Part shown: piece after piece, positions 12,501-27,500 of the stretch
How positions within the stretch are numbered: the stretch's first letter is position 1
How the letters are laid out: each line of letters starts with the position of its first letter
Assembly: GCA_013397455.1 (NCBI GenBank)
Contig: VYZB01000536.1
Span: 373,671-437,670 of the forward strand
Direction: 5' to 3'
Source: Crotophaga sulcirostris
Taxonomy: Eukaryota > Chordata > Aves > Cuculiformes > Crotophagidae
Length of the DNA stretch: 64,000 nt
The notes under the pieces: model-generated
Told to the model about the DNA's origin: nothing
Databases searched by the model: none
Seen by the model: only the letters and a program-made list of their open reading frames with translations
Translations under genes and position numbers: made by a program

Positions 12501-15500
12501 TTTGTCACTGCCTGACTCACTGCTTTTGAAAAATCATCCCATGATGTCTGTTTGCGGATATTTAAAGCACATATTGTGTTTTCTGTATCAAATTCCTCTG
12601 TACCACAATGGGCTGGTTCAATGCCACTGACTGAAATCCTTACAGGTACATTAAGAGCATCTGTTGAAAAATAGAAAACCAGGATGATAGAAACTGTGAA
12701 ACTCAATTAAGAATATCCTATTATTAAAACCCAGTAACATCTAATATGGCAAAGGAAAGCTACAAAATAATTCCTGCTACAGAAGAGCAAATGTTAAAGA
12801 ACAGCACAGATCACCACAACAAAATCAGAGCAGTGATGAAAAACAAATATCTTCTTTTCACATCACAATCAATCTATTTTTTTACATAACAAAAATCAGT
12901 ATTATTATACTTAAATAATAGGAAACAAGACAAAATTTACTTTATCTTTTATTTCCTTTTTAAAGACTGATTTCTTATAAAGGACAGATGCGAAGTAGTG
13001 TTTTAACACTGCAGTTTATTGTGGTTGTGCACATTTTTATTATCAATACAGAAAGGAATTTTCTGGCACTTGTGCACAAGTGGAAAACACATCTAGACGA
13101 GTCAAATATCTTTAAGCTAAGACAGAAAGTTCACTTGGAGGTATATATCTTTGATTTGCTACAGAATAAATTAACAAAATACTAAAACAAGAAAGTAGAA
13201 AACTTCCATGCAAATTCTACAAACAAAATTAATTTCATGAAGTTATTTTAAATCTTGCTTTTATACAACTCAAGAGAAGTAGCAGTCTATATGGATCATT
13301 TAGAAGACTAAAACGCTATCTTCTGACTTCAATGCCAAAACAATACCTTTCAGAAATTATCCCTGATGTTAAAAATAAGTGCACAACAGAAAAAAGATAT
13401 CAGCTTATTATGAAATCTTGCAACATGATCTTAGTTTTGCTTTTGAGTTTTGCTTTTGAGGCCAAATCTTCAGCTGATACAAACCCTTGAAGCTTTTCTG
13501 ATGTCAGAAAAGCTCTGATTGAAACACACTAGTCTACCATAGGAAAAAGATTACTCAAAGGCTTCCTTCAGATGTGGGATTGTGAGAAATGTTATCAAAG
13601 GCTTGCTCTTCTGATGGCTGGACCTCAGGGAAACGAGCAATGACTATGAGAAATACAGTGTTCTCTACAAGGAAACAGGTCCCTAGGACTGAGGTGCAGT
13701 GTACGCCTAAATTTCAGTGCACCTGACCTCTACAACATAGTTGGCAATCCTGGCCCCTAATCTTTTCAATCCTCCTGTCCTACATGAATGTAATTCCTTA
13801 CAGTGGAAATCTTACTGGACTGTGAGGAAGTTAGATACAAAGCTTACCCAAAATGCAGTCTTGGCTTGTTGAGATGTATACCCAGATGAGAGTCGTGTTC
13901 CCAAGCTTCCACAGATCAGATATTGTGGGGTAAAAAAGCTGATTATGATTGCTATGATATTAACTGCAGGCTTAACAATTGAAAGACAGGAGAAATGGAA
14001 TCCAAAGGTTCTGACCTGATAAAACCAGTTGGATAGACTACAGAGAAGATTCTAATAGACAGTAAGTTGTGTTCTCCTCTACACTTGCAATTAAATACTA
14101 AGAGCCTAGATATTACAATATCTGAAGAGGAACATCAGAAGCAGCACACAGAAAGCTTCCCTAATTTGTTGATAATCAGTGAACTTGACTACCCACAGCC
14201 CTACATCCCACAACACAAACATACACAAGAAAGTGAATAAATACAAAGCATGCAAATCTACAAAAAGACTTCTGACTACATAGAGAAAAAGAAAACACAG
14301 AACTTATGGGTGGATGGACTAAACTCTAACTTAAGAAATACTGAGGTCAGCCTGCTCTACTGATTTTTGAGAAAACTTACAGAGAAGGAGGAAGACAACA
14401 GATGCCAAAAGAAGAACAGTCTTCTGGCAGAAGTTATTGATGTTGGAAAAAAGAAGTTGTTTGATGTTGTCTCTAAGACTTTTTGTGAAGAATAACATGA
14501 ACAATTCCTTCAGTAATAAACAAGTGATAAAAAAAAAAATCTATGCTCAAGAAAGACTCAATTGTGCCTAGATGATTTAGCCTGAGGAAAGTTGACAGCT
14601 ATTCACCACAGAGATTTTTCCACAAGAATTTGAAGAAAAGATAGTAAGAGGATAATAGCTTTGGAGAAAGTAATTACTAATCTTAAATTCAGAAATTTTA
14701 AGAGAATATAGATTTTTGCACATGTAAAATACACACAGTCTTTTCTCAAATGGTTTAAAAATAAAGATATATTTTATAATCTCCAACAAAATTTTATCAT
14801 GTACTTTTGCAAAATTTGGAGATTAGAAACTTGCTAGGATAAGTCAACTGGATTTTGTAGTGCCAAAAATGTGATAACTACCCTTTTGATGTTTCTCATT
14901 TTTTCCCACAAGCTCTTTACTAACAAGATTTTTTATAGTGCTGATAGCAATTACTTACTTAAGTTTTCTAGGAGATGTTTGCAATCATCAGTAGCAACAT
15001 CATGCAGTGTTCGATTACACTTATCTTTCCTCTCAGCCTCTAGTCCACCATGGCTACAAAGGATTTCTAGACAGTTCTGCAAAGGTAAGAACTGTATTAT
15101 TTACTTGTCCATTTGCCACATTAAAGAGTTCTACCAATATGCAGATAGACTCCTAATTGAAATTCTTACACATACATTTCCAAATATAGTCAGCTATGGA
15201 GTTTCTACATATAAGCATTCCACACTCATAGCGCTGAAAGCCAAGAATAAAAATATTTTATAGCAGACCTGAAAGTCTCAAATCAAGATTTTGAAAAAGC
15301 AGAACCTATGCAGCCAATCTTCTACAGTCTGGAAGCATCAGGTGCTGGTTAGTTGAACTGAAAAATTCTTAACACCTGGCCACCAGTTTATGTATTCACA
15401 TACAGAAATAGAAACCTAACTAAGCATTCTGTTTTGAACACCTTGTCCTCAACACTCCAGCAAAAATCCATGAGCAAGTCTAAAGCTTAATATAGATTAA

Positions 15501-18500
15501 TTAATGAATCTATTCAGACCACAATCCATAAAATCAGTTTTCACTTTGCAATTCATCAAGTAGTAGTTTCCATCATGCCTGACATCTGAGTGGGACTCAG
15601 AAAAAGAACAATAATTTTAAAATCACCTTGCAAGCCTCTTCTTTGGCAGGTATGCCTGAATTTCTGCAAGCATAGTAACAATGCAGTGAAATAAATATGC
15701 ATTTGTATCAAAGTCAGAGCACAAACATTCATTGATGTCACCAACATTGTGTCCTCTTAAAATTCAAAGACTTTAAAATAGTCATATGCTCAACAAAAGA
15801 AAAAATTCATTGCAATTCATTAAAAGCAAGCAACTAACAGATAAATTTGGATTGGTACAATCATCATGTAGCACGAAAAAACTACTAATTATATAGATTC
15901 TCCCAAGTTATCAAGGAGAAAAAAAAACCCTCACAAAACTACATTGAACTGTTGATTGATTAGTGATCAGAAGACTGATTAAGTCCTGATTTCTAATGAT
16001 CATCCATTCAGCAACAATACAGATGTCCTAGAAAGCTTTATCATCTTCTGACATGCCTTTCAAGGACAGATATCCATATTAAAAAAAGAAACCATCAGAA
16101 ATGATACTAGCTCCTACTGTATTAATAACCTCTGGAGTTAAACATCGCAGAGAAACCAAACCTTGAAATCACAGAGAAGCAACTATTAAGCATTTCAGTT
16201 CAGAACAGTAGCTCCTTGCAGGTTACTGTTACCTATTTTGCAACTATTCTAACAGAAGGACTTCTGTCAGAGTATCTGATACGCTGACACCTTTCATAAA
16301 CATAACAGTCATTCATGTTATATTTCCCTTTGAAATGAAATTTTACCAGATTGTGGTTCCAGCACTTGTAAGAACTTTTAAAAAAATCAATTACCTCACT
16401 AACTTTACCAGAAGAAAGTTAACCAGAAAAAAAGAGCCTATTTTCTTGTCAGGTTAGTAAGTTAACTGTCTCTGTGCAATGAATGGCAAAGACAGAAGGC
16501 AGAGGACTCAATCGTGAGGTTGAAAGTGGGAAGTAAAGAGGGAAGAAGAGGAAGAGAACAGAGAAATTAGGATTGTTTCCTTAGTAAAATGAGAAGTTTT
16601 TTTGGCTTTCTTGCCTATGAAATAGCAGCTAAGATGCCCTAATATAATTCATCTGTAAAAGAATGGCACCTACCAACCTCAAAAGAAAATGGTGCAAGTG
16701 CCAACACTATCATGTAGGGTCATGAATGACATGCAGTGCAGATAAAGGATTAGAGAATGAAAACGAAGTGTTAACAGTACTAGAAGATGACTATTAAGCT
16801 TGCTTTAGCTTCTTAATATCTCAAAATTCTCTTGCATCAATAAATGTATTTCATCAAATGCAATTATATAAAGTCTCTCCAAAATCAATACCAGGAATCT
16901 GACGGCCAGCAATCTATTGCTTTCATCACCTAAGAGGATACCCTCAGCTCTCCACAGACATCCCATTGAGAAGTTAACTTGGAATGTGCTCAGAAACTCG
17001 AAACCATGAGTTATTTATGAAAGGTATAAGTGAAGACTTCCAGTGTGAGAGCTTTTAGAGAGAACATCTAGCCAAAGCCTCTTTTAGACAGTAAATAAAA
17101 CCTAGCTTCCAAGTTTGTGTGGATTATATTATTGTAGAAAGAAACAACGTATTGTACATTATTTAGGTACTTGCAAACTATAACAAATACCTTAAACTCC
17201 ATCTAAATTCAGATGAGTGGAAACTGAAATAAGAGTCTGTCCCTGCCTAACAGACACTGGTAATGGAACACTGACGGTTTGTAGTGCAAAATGTTGAAGC
17301 AAGCAGTGGTTGGACTCTAAAAAAACATAATCTAATAAACCGAACCTTAAATCTATGCCTATTTTGAATTTATCAGGGAGAAAAGCAAACATAATGATAG
17401 ATATTCAATTAGGAATGTAATCACAAGCTGATTTTCCAAGTCTTGGACTATATTTTCTTAAAATTCACTCTTTTGTGTTTAGTATCCTCTGTTTTCTCCC
17501 TAGGTAAAAGTTTCACAGTAAGATCTGACTGACAGCTGTCATTAAAAAAAAATCCTTTAAACAGTAGTGCTAGAAGTGTAAAGTTTCTGATGTCAAATCC
17601 TTCAAGTAATATTCAATTTCCAGAAATCTTCCTGTTTATTATCAGTAAGACCTGCCAGGTCATTCTCCATGTCATCAGTTATTCTAGCCCGCCCAAAAAT
17701 TATTCATTGCCTACTAAAAAGGCTGCCCAAAATAACGAATTAAACAATGTATTACTGCACAAATTTGTTTCTCAAATTTCTTTTCCTCTCCTCCCTCCCA
17801 CAGGAAAAATTGTTCATAGTTAAATCATTCCTGACTGTAACCAGAAACTATGTCTATCGAATATCTGTAAGTACATGACGCTCAATTAATTCACATTTAG
17901 AGTGGGATTCACCTCACTTGACTTTGAAAGTCTGAATCTTAAGTAATCATGTTTTCTCTTGTATTGGTGCCCCCAAATAAACAGGCACTTAAACATGACA
18001 GTTCACCCCATTTGACACCCAGCTTCTGGGGCAATTTGTCCACTGGAAGTGTCTCTGTCTTTGTTAAATCAACTGTGACAATAAATTAGATAACAAACTT
18101 GGATTTGATATGCAAGTTTTATTCTTCAGAGATAAAAAAGAAGGACTTATCTTGCCTAAATTCTGCTGGGTTACTGTAACTTGTTCACATAGACTGACCT
18201 TAAAGCCTTTTGATGCTGCTATGTGGGCAGCAGTCCAACCCTCTTTGTCAGCATGGTTGAGGAGATCTGCAGAAATAACAGGTTTTACTCTACTGCTATA
18301 GTTGTCTCCTCTGTTCTCCAGCTCAAAGTAGTCTAAATCAGGCTCCACACCGGTCAAAGAGTTCCCATTGTTAGGCTCTCCATAGTACATAAGGAGCTTG
18401 AGACTGTCAACATTACCAGAATCCACCGCTGCATGAATTGGTGACCAGCCATCCTAAAAAAACAAAAGCAAAAAGCACACTCCCACCAAACACACAGAAA

Positions 18501-21500
18501 TATGTTTGCATAACTTGTATCAGCAATGAATCTGAATGGAAAGCTCTGTTTGGAAATTAAAAAGATAAGCAAGAGTGACATAATAATCCTTTGGGAAAAC
18601 AGAGTTGCTTGTATGTGTTTGGGGTGGAAGGAAGAGAGGGAAGAAAATGTAGCAAAAAAAAATTTAAGCTTTCTCCAAGGACAGTCCAACAGAGACTTCA
18701 AAATTTCTAGAAGATTCTAAGTGATATAGGACTTATATGCTGTTAATAAACTGTTTCCTTTTTCATGTATAAAACCAATATGATTGTAGTGGTCAATAAT
18801 TTGTTCCATGTTGCATTAATCAGCTTATTAGACATTTTCATGGTTTTGACATCATGACTTTCTCTCATTTCAAGCCAAATATATTTACTTTCCAAATCCA
18901 AAATAAATGAATTAAAAAAAAAATCAGTGTAATAGAGGAGCAGAACATACTTTTTGTGCTGTGTTTCTGGACAGCCTACACCCCACATTTATTGTCATGT
19001 TTACATCAAAATCTTAAGAAGAACTTCTGAAAAGCATCTGCAAAGGGTGATACTTAGATGTTAATTTTGAGACAGTTCTCATCCCTTTCTCCCATAGATA
19101 CAATTTTTTTTTTGCCATATTCTCCCGTTCATGATATACGTTGCAATACTGGCTGACAAATTTTGGGGTGTGGTTTCCCTCAAGGACAAAAATAAATCAC
19201 CTTGACATTAAAGAAAATCCCTGTCCAATTCTCTACCTTAATAATATGTCAGAACGGAAGAATTCTGTTTGGCAAATCCAGTGCTGAAGAAAAGTCTTCA
19301 GCAAATTGCAGGCGGAATCTGAAAAAAAAAAATTATATGAAAGTCACATAATCTAAGAGATTTTAGACTATATACAGCTTAAAAAAACCCAAGAAAGTAT
19401 GATGAAAAGAATAAAATAATAATTTCAAACTATATGGTTTATTCCAGCTTTAAAGAAAACTTTAAATAACTATTTCAATATAAGTATTTCCTAATTGTTC
19501 AGTTATTCAGTACTACACAAGGGATTTTAACCTTACAAACTGTGTTAACTTACACTGGTTTTTACTGTTCGATCTGCTCCACCTTCCAACAATAGCTTAA
19601 TACAATCATTATTTCCATTTTTACATGCCAGGTACAAAGGTGTCTGTCCTCTTTCAGCAGCATGGTTAATATCAGCCTGGTACATAATTAATAATTCTGC
19701 ACACCTACAGAAAACAATGAGGTAGTAAAATTACCTTATATTTGACATCCAAAACCTCTTTATAAATTACAAAACTTAAATATTTTTAGAAAATACTAAT
19801 TTTATAGGAACAGTTCTACCTGTGATTATCACATATACACAAAGTATAATTTTATATATAGGTATAAAGACAAAAAATCGGGTTACTTGAAATCCATAAA
19901 TCCTAAACTATTGTACCTGCATTTAAAAACTGTGAATGTAAAACATTTAATTTCACAAGGCTAATAAAAACTTGTTGACAGCTGCTTAAGAAAAAGTCCT
20001 CAGTTGAGCAAAAAGGTAACATTTCTTGTTTGACTATTGATACTTAAAATAGTTTTTAAAAGAAAAGGGAAAGAAAAGAAGGACGAGGACTAGTTTTACA
20101 TACTAGCAAAAGGGACACTCGCCTAGGGAAGTAATCTGGTGGGGACAGAAAAACAGCTATGGTATTACCCACTGTTCACATCCTTGAGTGGAGGCTACTC
20201 CAGAAGGATGGCTTGAGGTGTATTGGTAGCAGCTACTGGGGAGACAGAAGATTAGGTAGAGTGCTGAACAGCAACTCACTAGGGACTGGCATTGAGATCA
20301 CAGATTCTGTGTTTCCTCCAAACCCAGCAGCAGTAGGTCCAGTTTTCTTCCTGGTTCTCGTGCCAAGGTTGGTTCCCTTTCCATTTCCAAACCTAGCTTT
20401 TCAACAACTCTCCAGACTTTAAAAAAAAAATCTTAATGCCAGTCTATTCCCTCTGTAGTTCAAACAAGGGCTGAAAACAAAGATAATTCCCCATCTCTCT
20501 ATCTCAATATTTATCAGTCCTTAAAAATAGAAGAGTATCAACAATGAAGTCTCAAAGCATATACTGCAATGCCAAATGATTATTGGTTAGGAGACCATAC
20601 TGTAACAAATAGGGTGATAAAATGTTTAAAAAATAAGGTATACATAAGAATATAAGTATATAAGAAATTAAAGATTTAAAAAAAATCACAAGTATTTCAA
20701 AAATACACATGAACTTGAGTTTCAGTAGGTGCTTTCAATAAAAGATGGTTAAATGCATTTATATCTAAGACTACAACAGTACTATAATGAAAACAGTATA
20801 TAATGCAAAGAGAATATAAAATAGAGTAATAGCTGAGAGGCAAAATCTTAAGACTTCACTTACTTGACATGTCCCTGAGCAACTGCTGAACACAAGGGTG
20901 TAAAGCCATTTTTATCAGCAGCATCAACTTGTGCTTCTGCAGTCAGCAGCAATCTCACACAATCTATAAATTGAGCAAAAACATTGATCGATGCAATAAA
21001 AACAAGCAGTTAAAACTACCAGAAGGTAAAACCTGCTCAAGGGACAACAGCAGGAAGGTCTTTCTAACCATACATCACACACCTTAGCGAACCAAAGTAG
21101 AAGCTTAGGAAGTAGTTTGTAGGAAAGAGTTGAGAATTTACTCCCTAGGGACACCAATATTCTTTTACAGAAAGGGCTTGGGCTGAGTTCTATTGGGATC
21201 CAAATACCTGCCCATTGTTGGCAACTCCCAGAGGGCTGACAGCACAGTTCCATTGGCAGTCGTGGCACATCTCGGACATGACAGCCCCAGAGGAGATGCT
21301 CAGAAGCCACACACAACTCAAACAACAGGCTGGCCAGTCTTATTTTAGGACACTTTGACTTGGGATTGCAATGACAAATAAAAGAAGCTGACAAACTCAA
21401 ACCTCTCCAAACCATTTCCATTCACATATTTCCAAAATGACATGCTAAAAATAGTACCAGCCTGATTCCACCATCCTACAGCTAAATTAAGACAATTACA

Positions 21501-24500
21501 TAGTAATTAGACTGCTTTTCATCCAGAAATTGGAATATTATTTGATGCAATTAAGTTTGAAGAAAATACTTAATCTGCTCTATATTCTTGAAATTAGTTC
21601 TAGACCAAAATAAAACAAGTCTTTTGTAGTTGAAACTACTACTTTGAAAATAAGCTCAGCTGGAATACCGATTACAAACTCCTGACCTGATTTCTGAGCA
21701 AGTTTAATGCACTCTGTTCCAGCACCGGGTAAGATCCTGGAGCCAAGCTTTGCTAGTGAAGCTTACCTCTAGATATCAGAAACATATATTTAGAATTACT
21801 TAGAAATATGACTAAACTTAACCATTCCTGAACATATTTCTCCTGTTACAATTCTTTAAAATATTTTAAATTAAGATTCATAAATCTTTAAATAAGTAAT
21901 CTAATCTGAAATTACATTTTGTTTTTTAAAGTTGGTTGTTAGGATAAAATGCCAGGACTCCATCTGTAATAAAGAAGCTCTCAGTTAACTAACTTACCTA
22001 GTATTTCCACTTGTAATGTAATACCAATTAAAATCAAATATTTTCAACCACTTCATAACAGAATACTCTGTGAACAATGTCACTTTTTCCTCTTTTCATT
22101 GTCAATCCCAGTCTTATATTAAACAATTAACTTGAAAATACAGATTCCTGGTTGATATCTTAAAATACTTCTAAAGTTTATGAAGGAAGCTGAAAAAATT
22201 TCCTTCTAGTAGTTGAAATTATTTCACTTGAATACTCTTTAGTTTCTTCATAAAGCATATGTTAGCCATGCAAAAGCCATGACAAATGCACCAAACAAGA
22301 CCATCTTTCTAGAAAGGTATGGTTAACTCATAATTACAGATTGGCAGATCCTTCAAGTGGTAGTTTATCTATGTGAAAACACTGTTTCTGGTGAGGATCA
22401 CTGAAAAGGGTTGTTTATTCTCGGGGACAGGTGTAAGCATGAGGAAATACGGCTACTTTTATAAAGCATACTGTGTGAGCCAGTAAGCTCTACATATCCT
22501 GTTGTGGTGGTATATCAGGTAAAAAAGCAATAATTTCCAATAAACCTGGGTCCCCTGGATGGACTTCAGACTGAGGTTTGTAGACTGGTAATTTGGGTCA
22601 GTCCAGGCTCATTAACTGCAGGTCACTGCTGTCTGCCACAGAAGAAATCGGCAGTGGAGAGGGCTGGGCAGAAGGGCAGGCACAAGACAGACATCAATGT
22701 CACTCAGTTAAAGGTGCTGGTCAAAGCAAAAGCAAAACATGGAAGCGTATTAGCACAAACACCTGGAGACTTTACTGCTCTCCACCACAGCTGGGTAGTT
22801 AGTTCTTCCAGAGTGCTGGCAAACACCATGCAGATACATCCAGTGGCTCGGCAGAGCTGACTCCATGTAGCTGTATGTCTCTGCACCTCACTCCTTTCTA
22901 CTTGCCACATCATTCCAGTTTTTCCTATAAAGCAGGGTGCCACAGCCTCCAAATACTCAGGATAGAAGAGAATCAATTATACCATAAATGCATATGATTA
23001 GCACATAGTTGAGTTCAAAGAATATTGTTGTTATTCTCTGCACGTCTCTTAGTTTCAGGAACTTTTACTATTTCATTCTCTCTTTCTCAGCCACCTTGTA
23101 TGTGGCAGAGAACAGTCAGGATTGTCAGCACACTATAGATATGCAGATCCATTAGCAAGGTGAACTACTGTACATGGTATCAAGTGCATAAGAGGCTGAA
23201 ACGGCTCCAGCTTTGTTGACAGATCAAACCAAGATGGCCTGAAAAATCCAGTCTCTTCAGCTGTCCCAATCCAGTGGTTAAATCATTAAATGAACAGTTT
23301 CCTCATGTCCATTCACATACAAAGAAAGTATTTAGTGTATATTTTTAGGTTGAAGTTCTCTTGCTCAGATCTACAGAATTAGGGACAGTATGTGCAGTAA
23401 ACAAAGCAGCTGCTATGAGCTTCATGTGCTGGAAAACCCCTCAGCTGCAGCTCTCAAAAGGCAACTGTTTACTAACAGGAAGGCTACACATTTTGCAAAT
23501 AGGACAGAACAGGAAAGAATATTGAGTGTTCTCTTGTGTAACTCAATTTTCTCAACAGACTGGGCTGAGAGCACGTAACAGCTGGTGCCACCATGCTGGT
23601 TGCAATGTGCTCTACCATCCTCTAGTTACTGACATATCTCAAACACTGTATGACTTCACTGAAAATGTGTGGAAATCATTTGCTTTCCACTTTTCTCAAA
23701 CTCTGCAAAGTGGTGTTTGTTTCTGATGGGAGATACTCACTATAGTGGCTTTTAAAAAGCCTAGAGCCACTCTTTTCTTCCAGTTAGCTGTTTCCCAGGA
23801 GAAATCAGAAAATCTGGTGAATTCACTTAGAAGAAAAAAAGGGTCCTGGAAATCTCTGAATCTATTTAGTCTTTAACTCCAGGTTGAAAGTATTCTCAAT
23901 TAATTAAATCATGGTGCAATAACCCACCAAGGTAAGCTTTTATGTTAAGTCTTAAGGTTGTATTCAATGATCTTAAGGTTCTTTTCCAACCTAAATGATT
24001 CTATGATTCTAAGGAAAAAAACCAGCCAAAAGACGGTAACTTCCCATTGACAATCCTACTCAATGCAATGAAAAACTTTGTACAGTAAATTATTTTGTCC
24101 TTAAAATTGTATCAGTGTCATTTCTTTCCACCTGGTTAGTTTGAAAAAATACTAAAAAGGACATTTTAAAGTAAGAGTTTTATTCCTATACTTCCTTTCC
24201 TAAGCCTATATATTTTTAAAAAAATTTGGTTTTAAAAGTCTCCACTTCGAAGAGCTGCATCTATCCATGTGCTCTATCCATGCACTTGGGAACTAACCAC
24301 AAATAAAAAAAGAAAGGATTATGTATTAAAGCTAAGCATAAAAAACTTTCTCCAAAAATATTATGCATCTACTACTCCCAGTTTTCCTGTAACGTATGAG
24401 ACATCAGCACTGCTGCTGTGTGATTCTCTCATTCAGAATTCATATAATCCAGTTAGTCGCTAAAATGCAATGATTGTACAACAAAGTGTTCTCATATCCT

Positions 24501-27500
24501 GTCAACTATAAACAGAAGAGCAACACAAACCTTTGTAATATATTTTTTATCTTAAAAAGTAAAAGATACGAAGCAATTACAGGATGAATATGCATGTGTT
24601 CGTTTTTATTATTGTGTTTCCATACTTCTGCCAAATGCCTCCCATTTGGAACTTTGACAATAAAATAAGAAATCAAATTGTCTTTGCTGTCAGTAAAAGC
24701 TGCCCAGTAATTGTAACTGAAAATCAGGACATTTGCTTCGAAACATTTTAGGAATACAAGATGAGTTAAAAAGAACTGGGTCAATTTTGGTCTCCTGCAA
24801 GCACCAGCAATGATAAATGGATGTCAGCCTAGAAGAACTCAAAGAACATCCGCTCATTGAGGGGATAAAAATACATTCACACAACATAATAAACTTTGAT
24901 TCTTAATACTGAAGAGAAAAAGTTGCAAAAATTGCCAAAAGAAGAAAATAAAATAAAGAACTTCTCCAATATTTTAAGGGTCTTGGCAACAGAAAAGAAT
25001 CTGTCAGATGAAAAGGCCCAGATGTTCCTACGAAGTAAACCATAGCACCTAGCAAGGAAAGACAAAATATATCATTCCAAACAAAGGAAAAATTACTCTT
25101 ACCCCTACGCAAAATTAACCCTGAACATGTCGGAAAAATGCATCCTATCTGCCCAGCTATGGATTTGGGATCTTTACTTTGATTTTAAAATACTTGAGAA
25201 AAACAATCAAATATTCTCTCTAAATACTATTTTGAACCCTGGATCGAAGTTTTCTAATTGTATCACTAACAAATACGTTGCTAAATAAAACCACAAAATA
25301 CTCTTGAAAGTAGTGGCTTTAAAGGCACTATGTTCCACCTTCTACTGTGAAATAAAATCTTGACTTTACTAAAAATTAATGGAATTGTAGTCATTGGTAT
25401 TAATAGATTTCATCTTTAGTCTCCAAACCAGCACAATGATATTATTTTAAACTTAAGAATCTAGGAGATATTTATGTAAGTAGAAAAAACTACAGTAGTG
25501 TTTACTGGAATTTTAAAGAAATCTGCTGTTTAAAAGCCTTATGTTGAGAGTCTGAAAATCATTGCTTGGAGTTTGTATCCATGATATTCATATGTGTTAC
25601 TAACATAATTGCCTCATTTCATGAATATATTCACAAAATATGAAGGTTCAGAGACGCTAACTCCTCAAGACTGAGGGTTGGGGCAGTGAGGAAAAGAAAA
25701 ATGTCACCTATCTCAGTAGAGCCTAGAGAACAAACTAAGGCTACTTCATCTTGTTAAATAAAGACACTTAATTTTATTTCCCAAGTAACACACCAGTCTG
25801 AAACAATCTTCCATCATTTTCACTGCTCATGCAGTGATCAAAACACTATTAACGATCTATTCTTTCTCATTTACACCCTGTAGAGGAAAGTTCCTTCAAG
25901 TTGCTTTTGCTAAAAAAGATCTTCAGTTTATCACAGGACATGGGGTGATGATATCATATCCAGAGGCTTTCTATAGGAAGGGAGTAGAGAATTAGAATGG
26001 ATGTTCCTGCAAAATATCACAACAAGCAAGAAAGCTTTCCAAAATTCTGCCCCCGGAAGTATTGTTTATACATGTGCTATACCATGACTACTGTAACATA
26101 CTCTTTATATTTCAGTTTTAACTTCATGTTTCTAAAAAGCATACATTTGACCTAATTTAACGTTAAAAACTTATGAAATAAGCTTTCACTATTTCACATG
26201 AATGAAAGCTTAGTATCACTTACCTGTATGTCCGTTTGTAGCAGCAGAATACAAGGCAGAATAGCCATCTTCACAAGAGTAATTAATGTCCAGTCCTTCT
26301 TCATTAAGCAGCATTGATAATAAAGTGACATTTCCCTGGGCAGCAGCTTGGTGAAGAAGGGTGGGCCTGCCACCCAGGGGGACAGGACCACCACTTGTTA
26401 ACAAAGGGGTTAGGGAGGAAGACCAGCCTGTGAGTTAAAGCAACAGAAGTTAGATGGAAGACACATAAATAAAGCTCTGCATTTTCTGTGTTCTTTAAAA
26501 AATTGAAAGGATCTTCCAAATGACAGGATTCATTAGTTTAGCAGAAGTATTGTGATGATCCTTTGTCTATACATCAGAAGGTATTCTGAAGAATAAAAAC
26601 TATGTACAGGGGTGACAGTTAATGCAAATGACAGGATTTCATTACAAATGGTTAACATGAAACTTGTTATGAACTGTAGCAGCAGCTGGATGTCTCAAAA
26701 AAATTTATATGATCAAAATTCAGAAACTACTGAAAGTTTTATATAAGTTTCAATTTAATTGCCGATGTGCTGGGAAGATTTTTGAAGCATCTAAAGAAAG
26801 GTTTCCAAAACAAAATTCTCATTTTCATATGAAATTTTACCCTCCCTTACAGTCTTACTGCAAACTTTAGTATTTATATCTCACCAGTAGTTATACAGAT
26901 AAATTGCACAGAGAGCACTTAACTTCAAGTGTCTTTTAATAATTTTGCTAAAAAAAGGTAGAAATTATTTACTATTAAATAATACAGAAATAAATACATT
27001 TACTATTGAACTGTACCTTAAGGTAAAGTTCCTTTTACTCAGCAATACTTAAACAATGTATTATAAAATGTTCCAGTGTGAATGAATAACAGGTTATATA
27101 AAATTCACCAGTAAAAGCTTTCAAGTCACCCTGTTAAAAAATAATATTCAATTCAAAGCTTTTAAAGCTTCAGAGTTATTTTGGTTAAAAGTTCTCTTCA
27201 TTACTTATCAGCTTTAGTAGGGAGTTTGTTAAGGATATGAAGTTTGTTGCATAAGGCATAGAAAATTTTGTGTATTCTTCCTTGATCAAGGACTGCAAGA
27301 GAAAATAGGAGAAAGATATTTTCACTATTACCTTTAGAAAATCCACATAATATTTCTCTCTTGAATAAATAATTTGGTGTTCTGTGGCCACACATGAACT
27401 ATTATATGAGGTCGAAATCTGACAATACAAGGATAGTTTATGCAGTTTTTACTGCTGTTCTGCCACACCCAAGACCGAAGAGGACCTGCAGGGCATCACT

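Larger units (their letters stand above)
12661..14958 (-). other. CTTNBP2: Intron 9 of CTTNBP2
   Basis: A 2.3 kb intron with donor GTAAGTAA and acceptor TTCAACAG. It contains a 13-bp tandem duplication (13433-13458) and an 11-bp-arm hairpin (13491-13514). Otherwise it is AT-rich without recognised elements. Confidence 0.82.

Noticed and set aside
20924..21421. 165-codon minus-strand frame
   Set aside because: Only its 3' end overlaps exon 6, and in a different frame from the exon; the rest is intron 5 without splice or family support.
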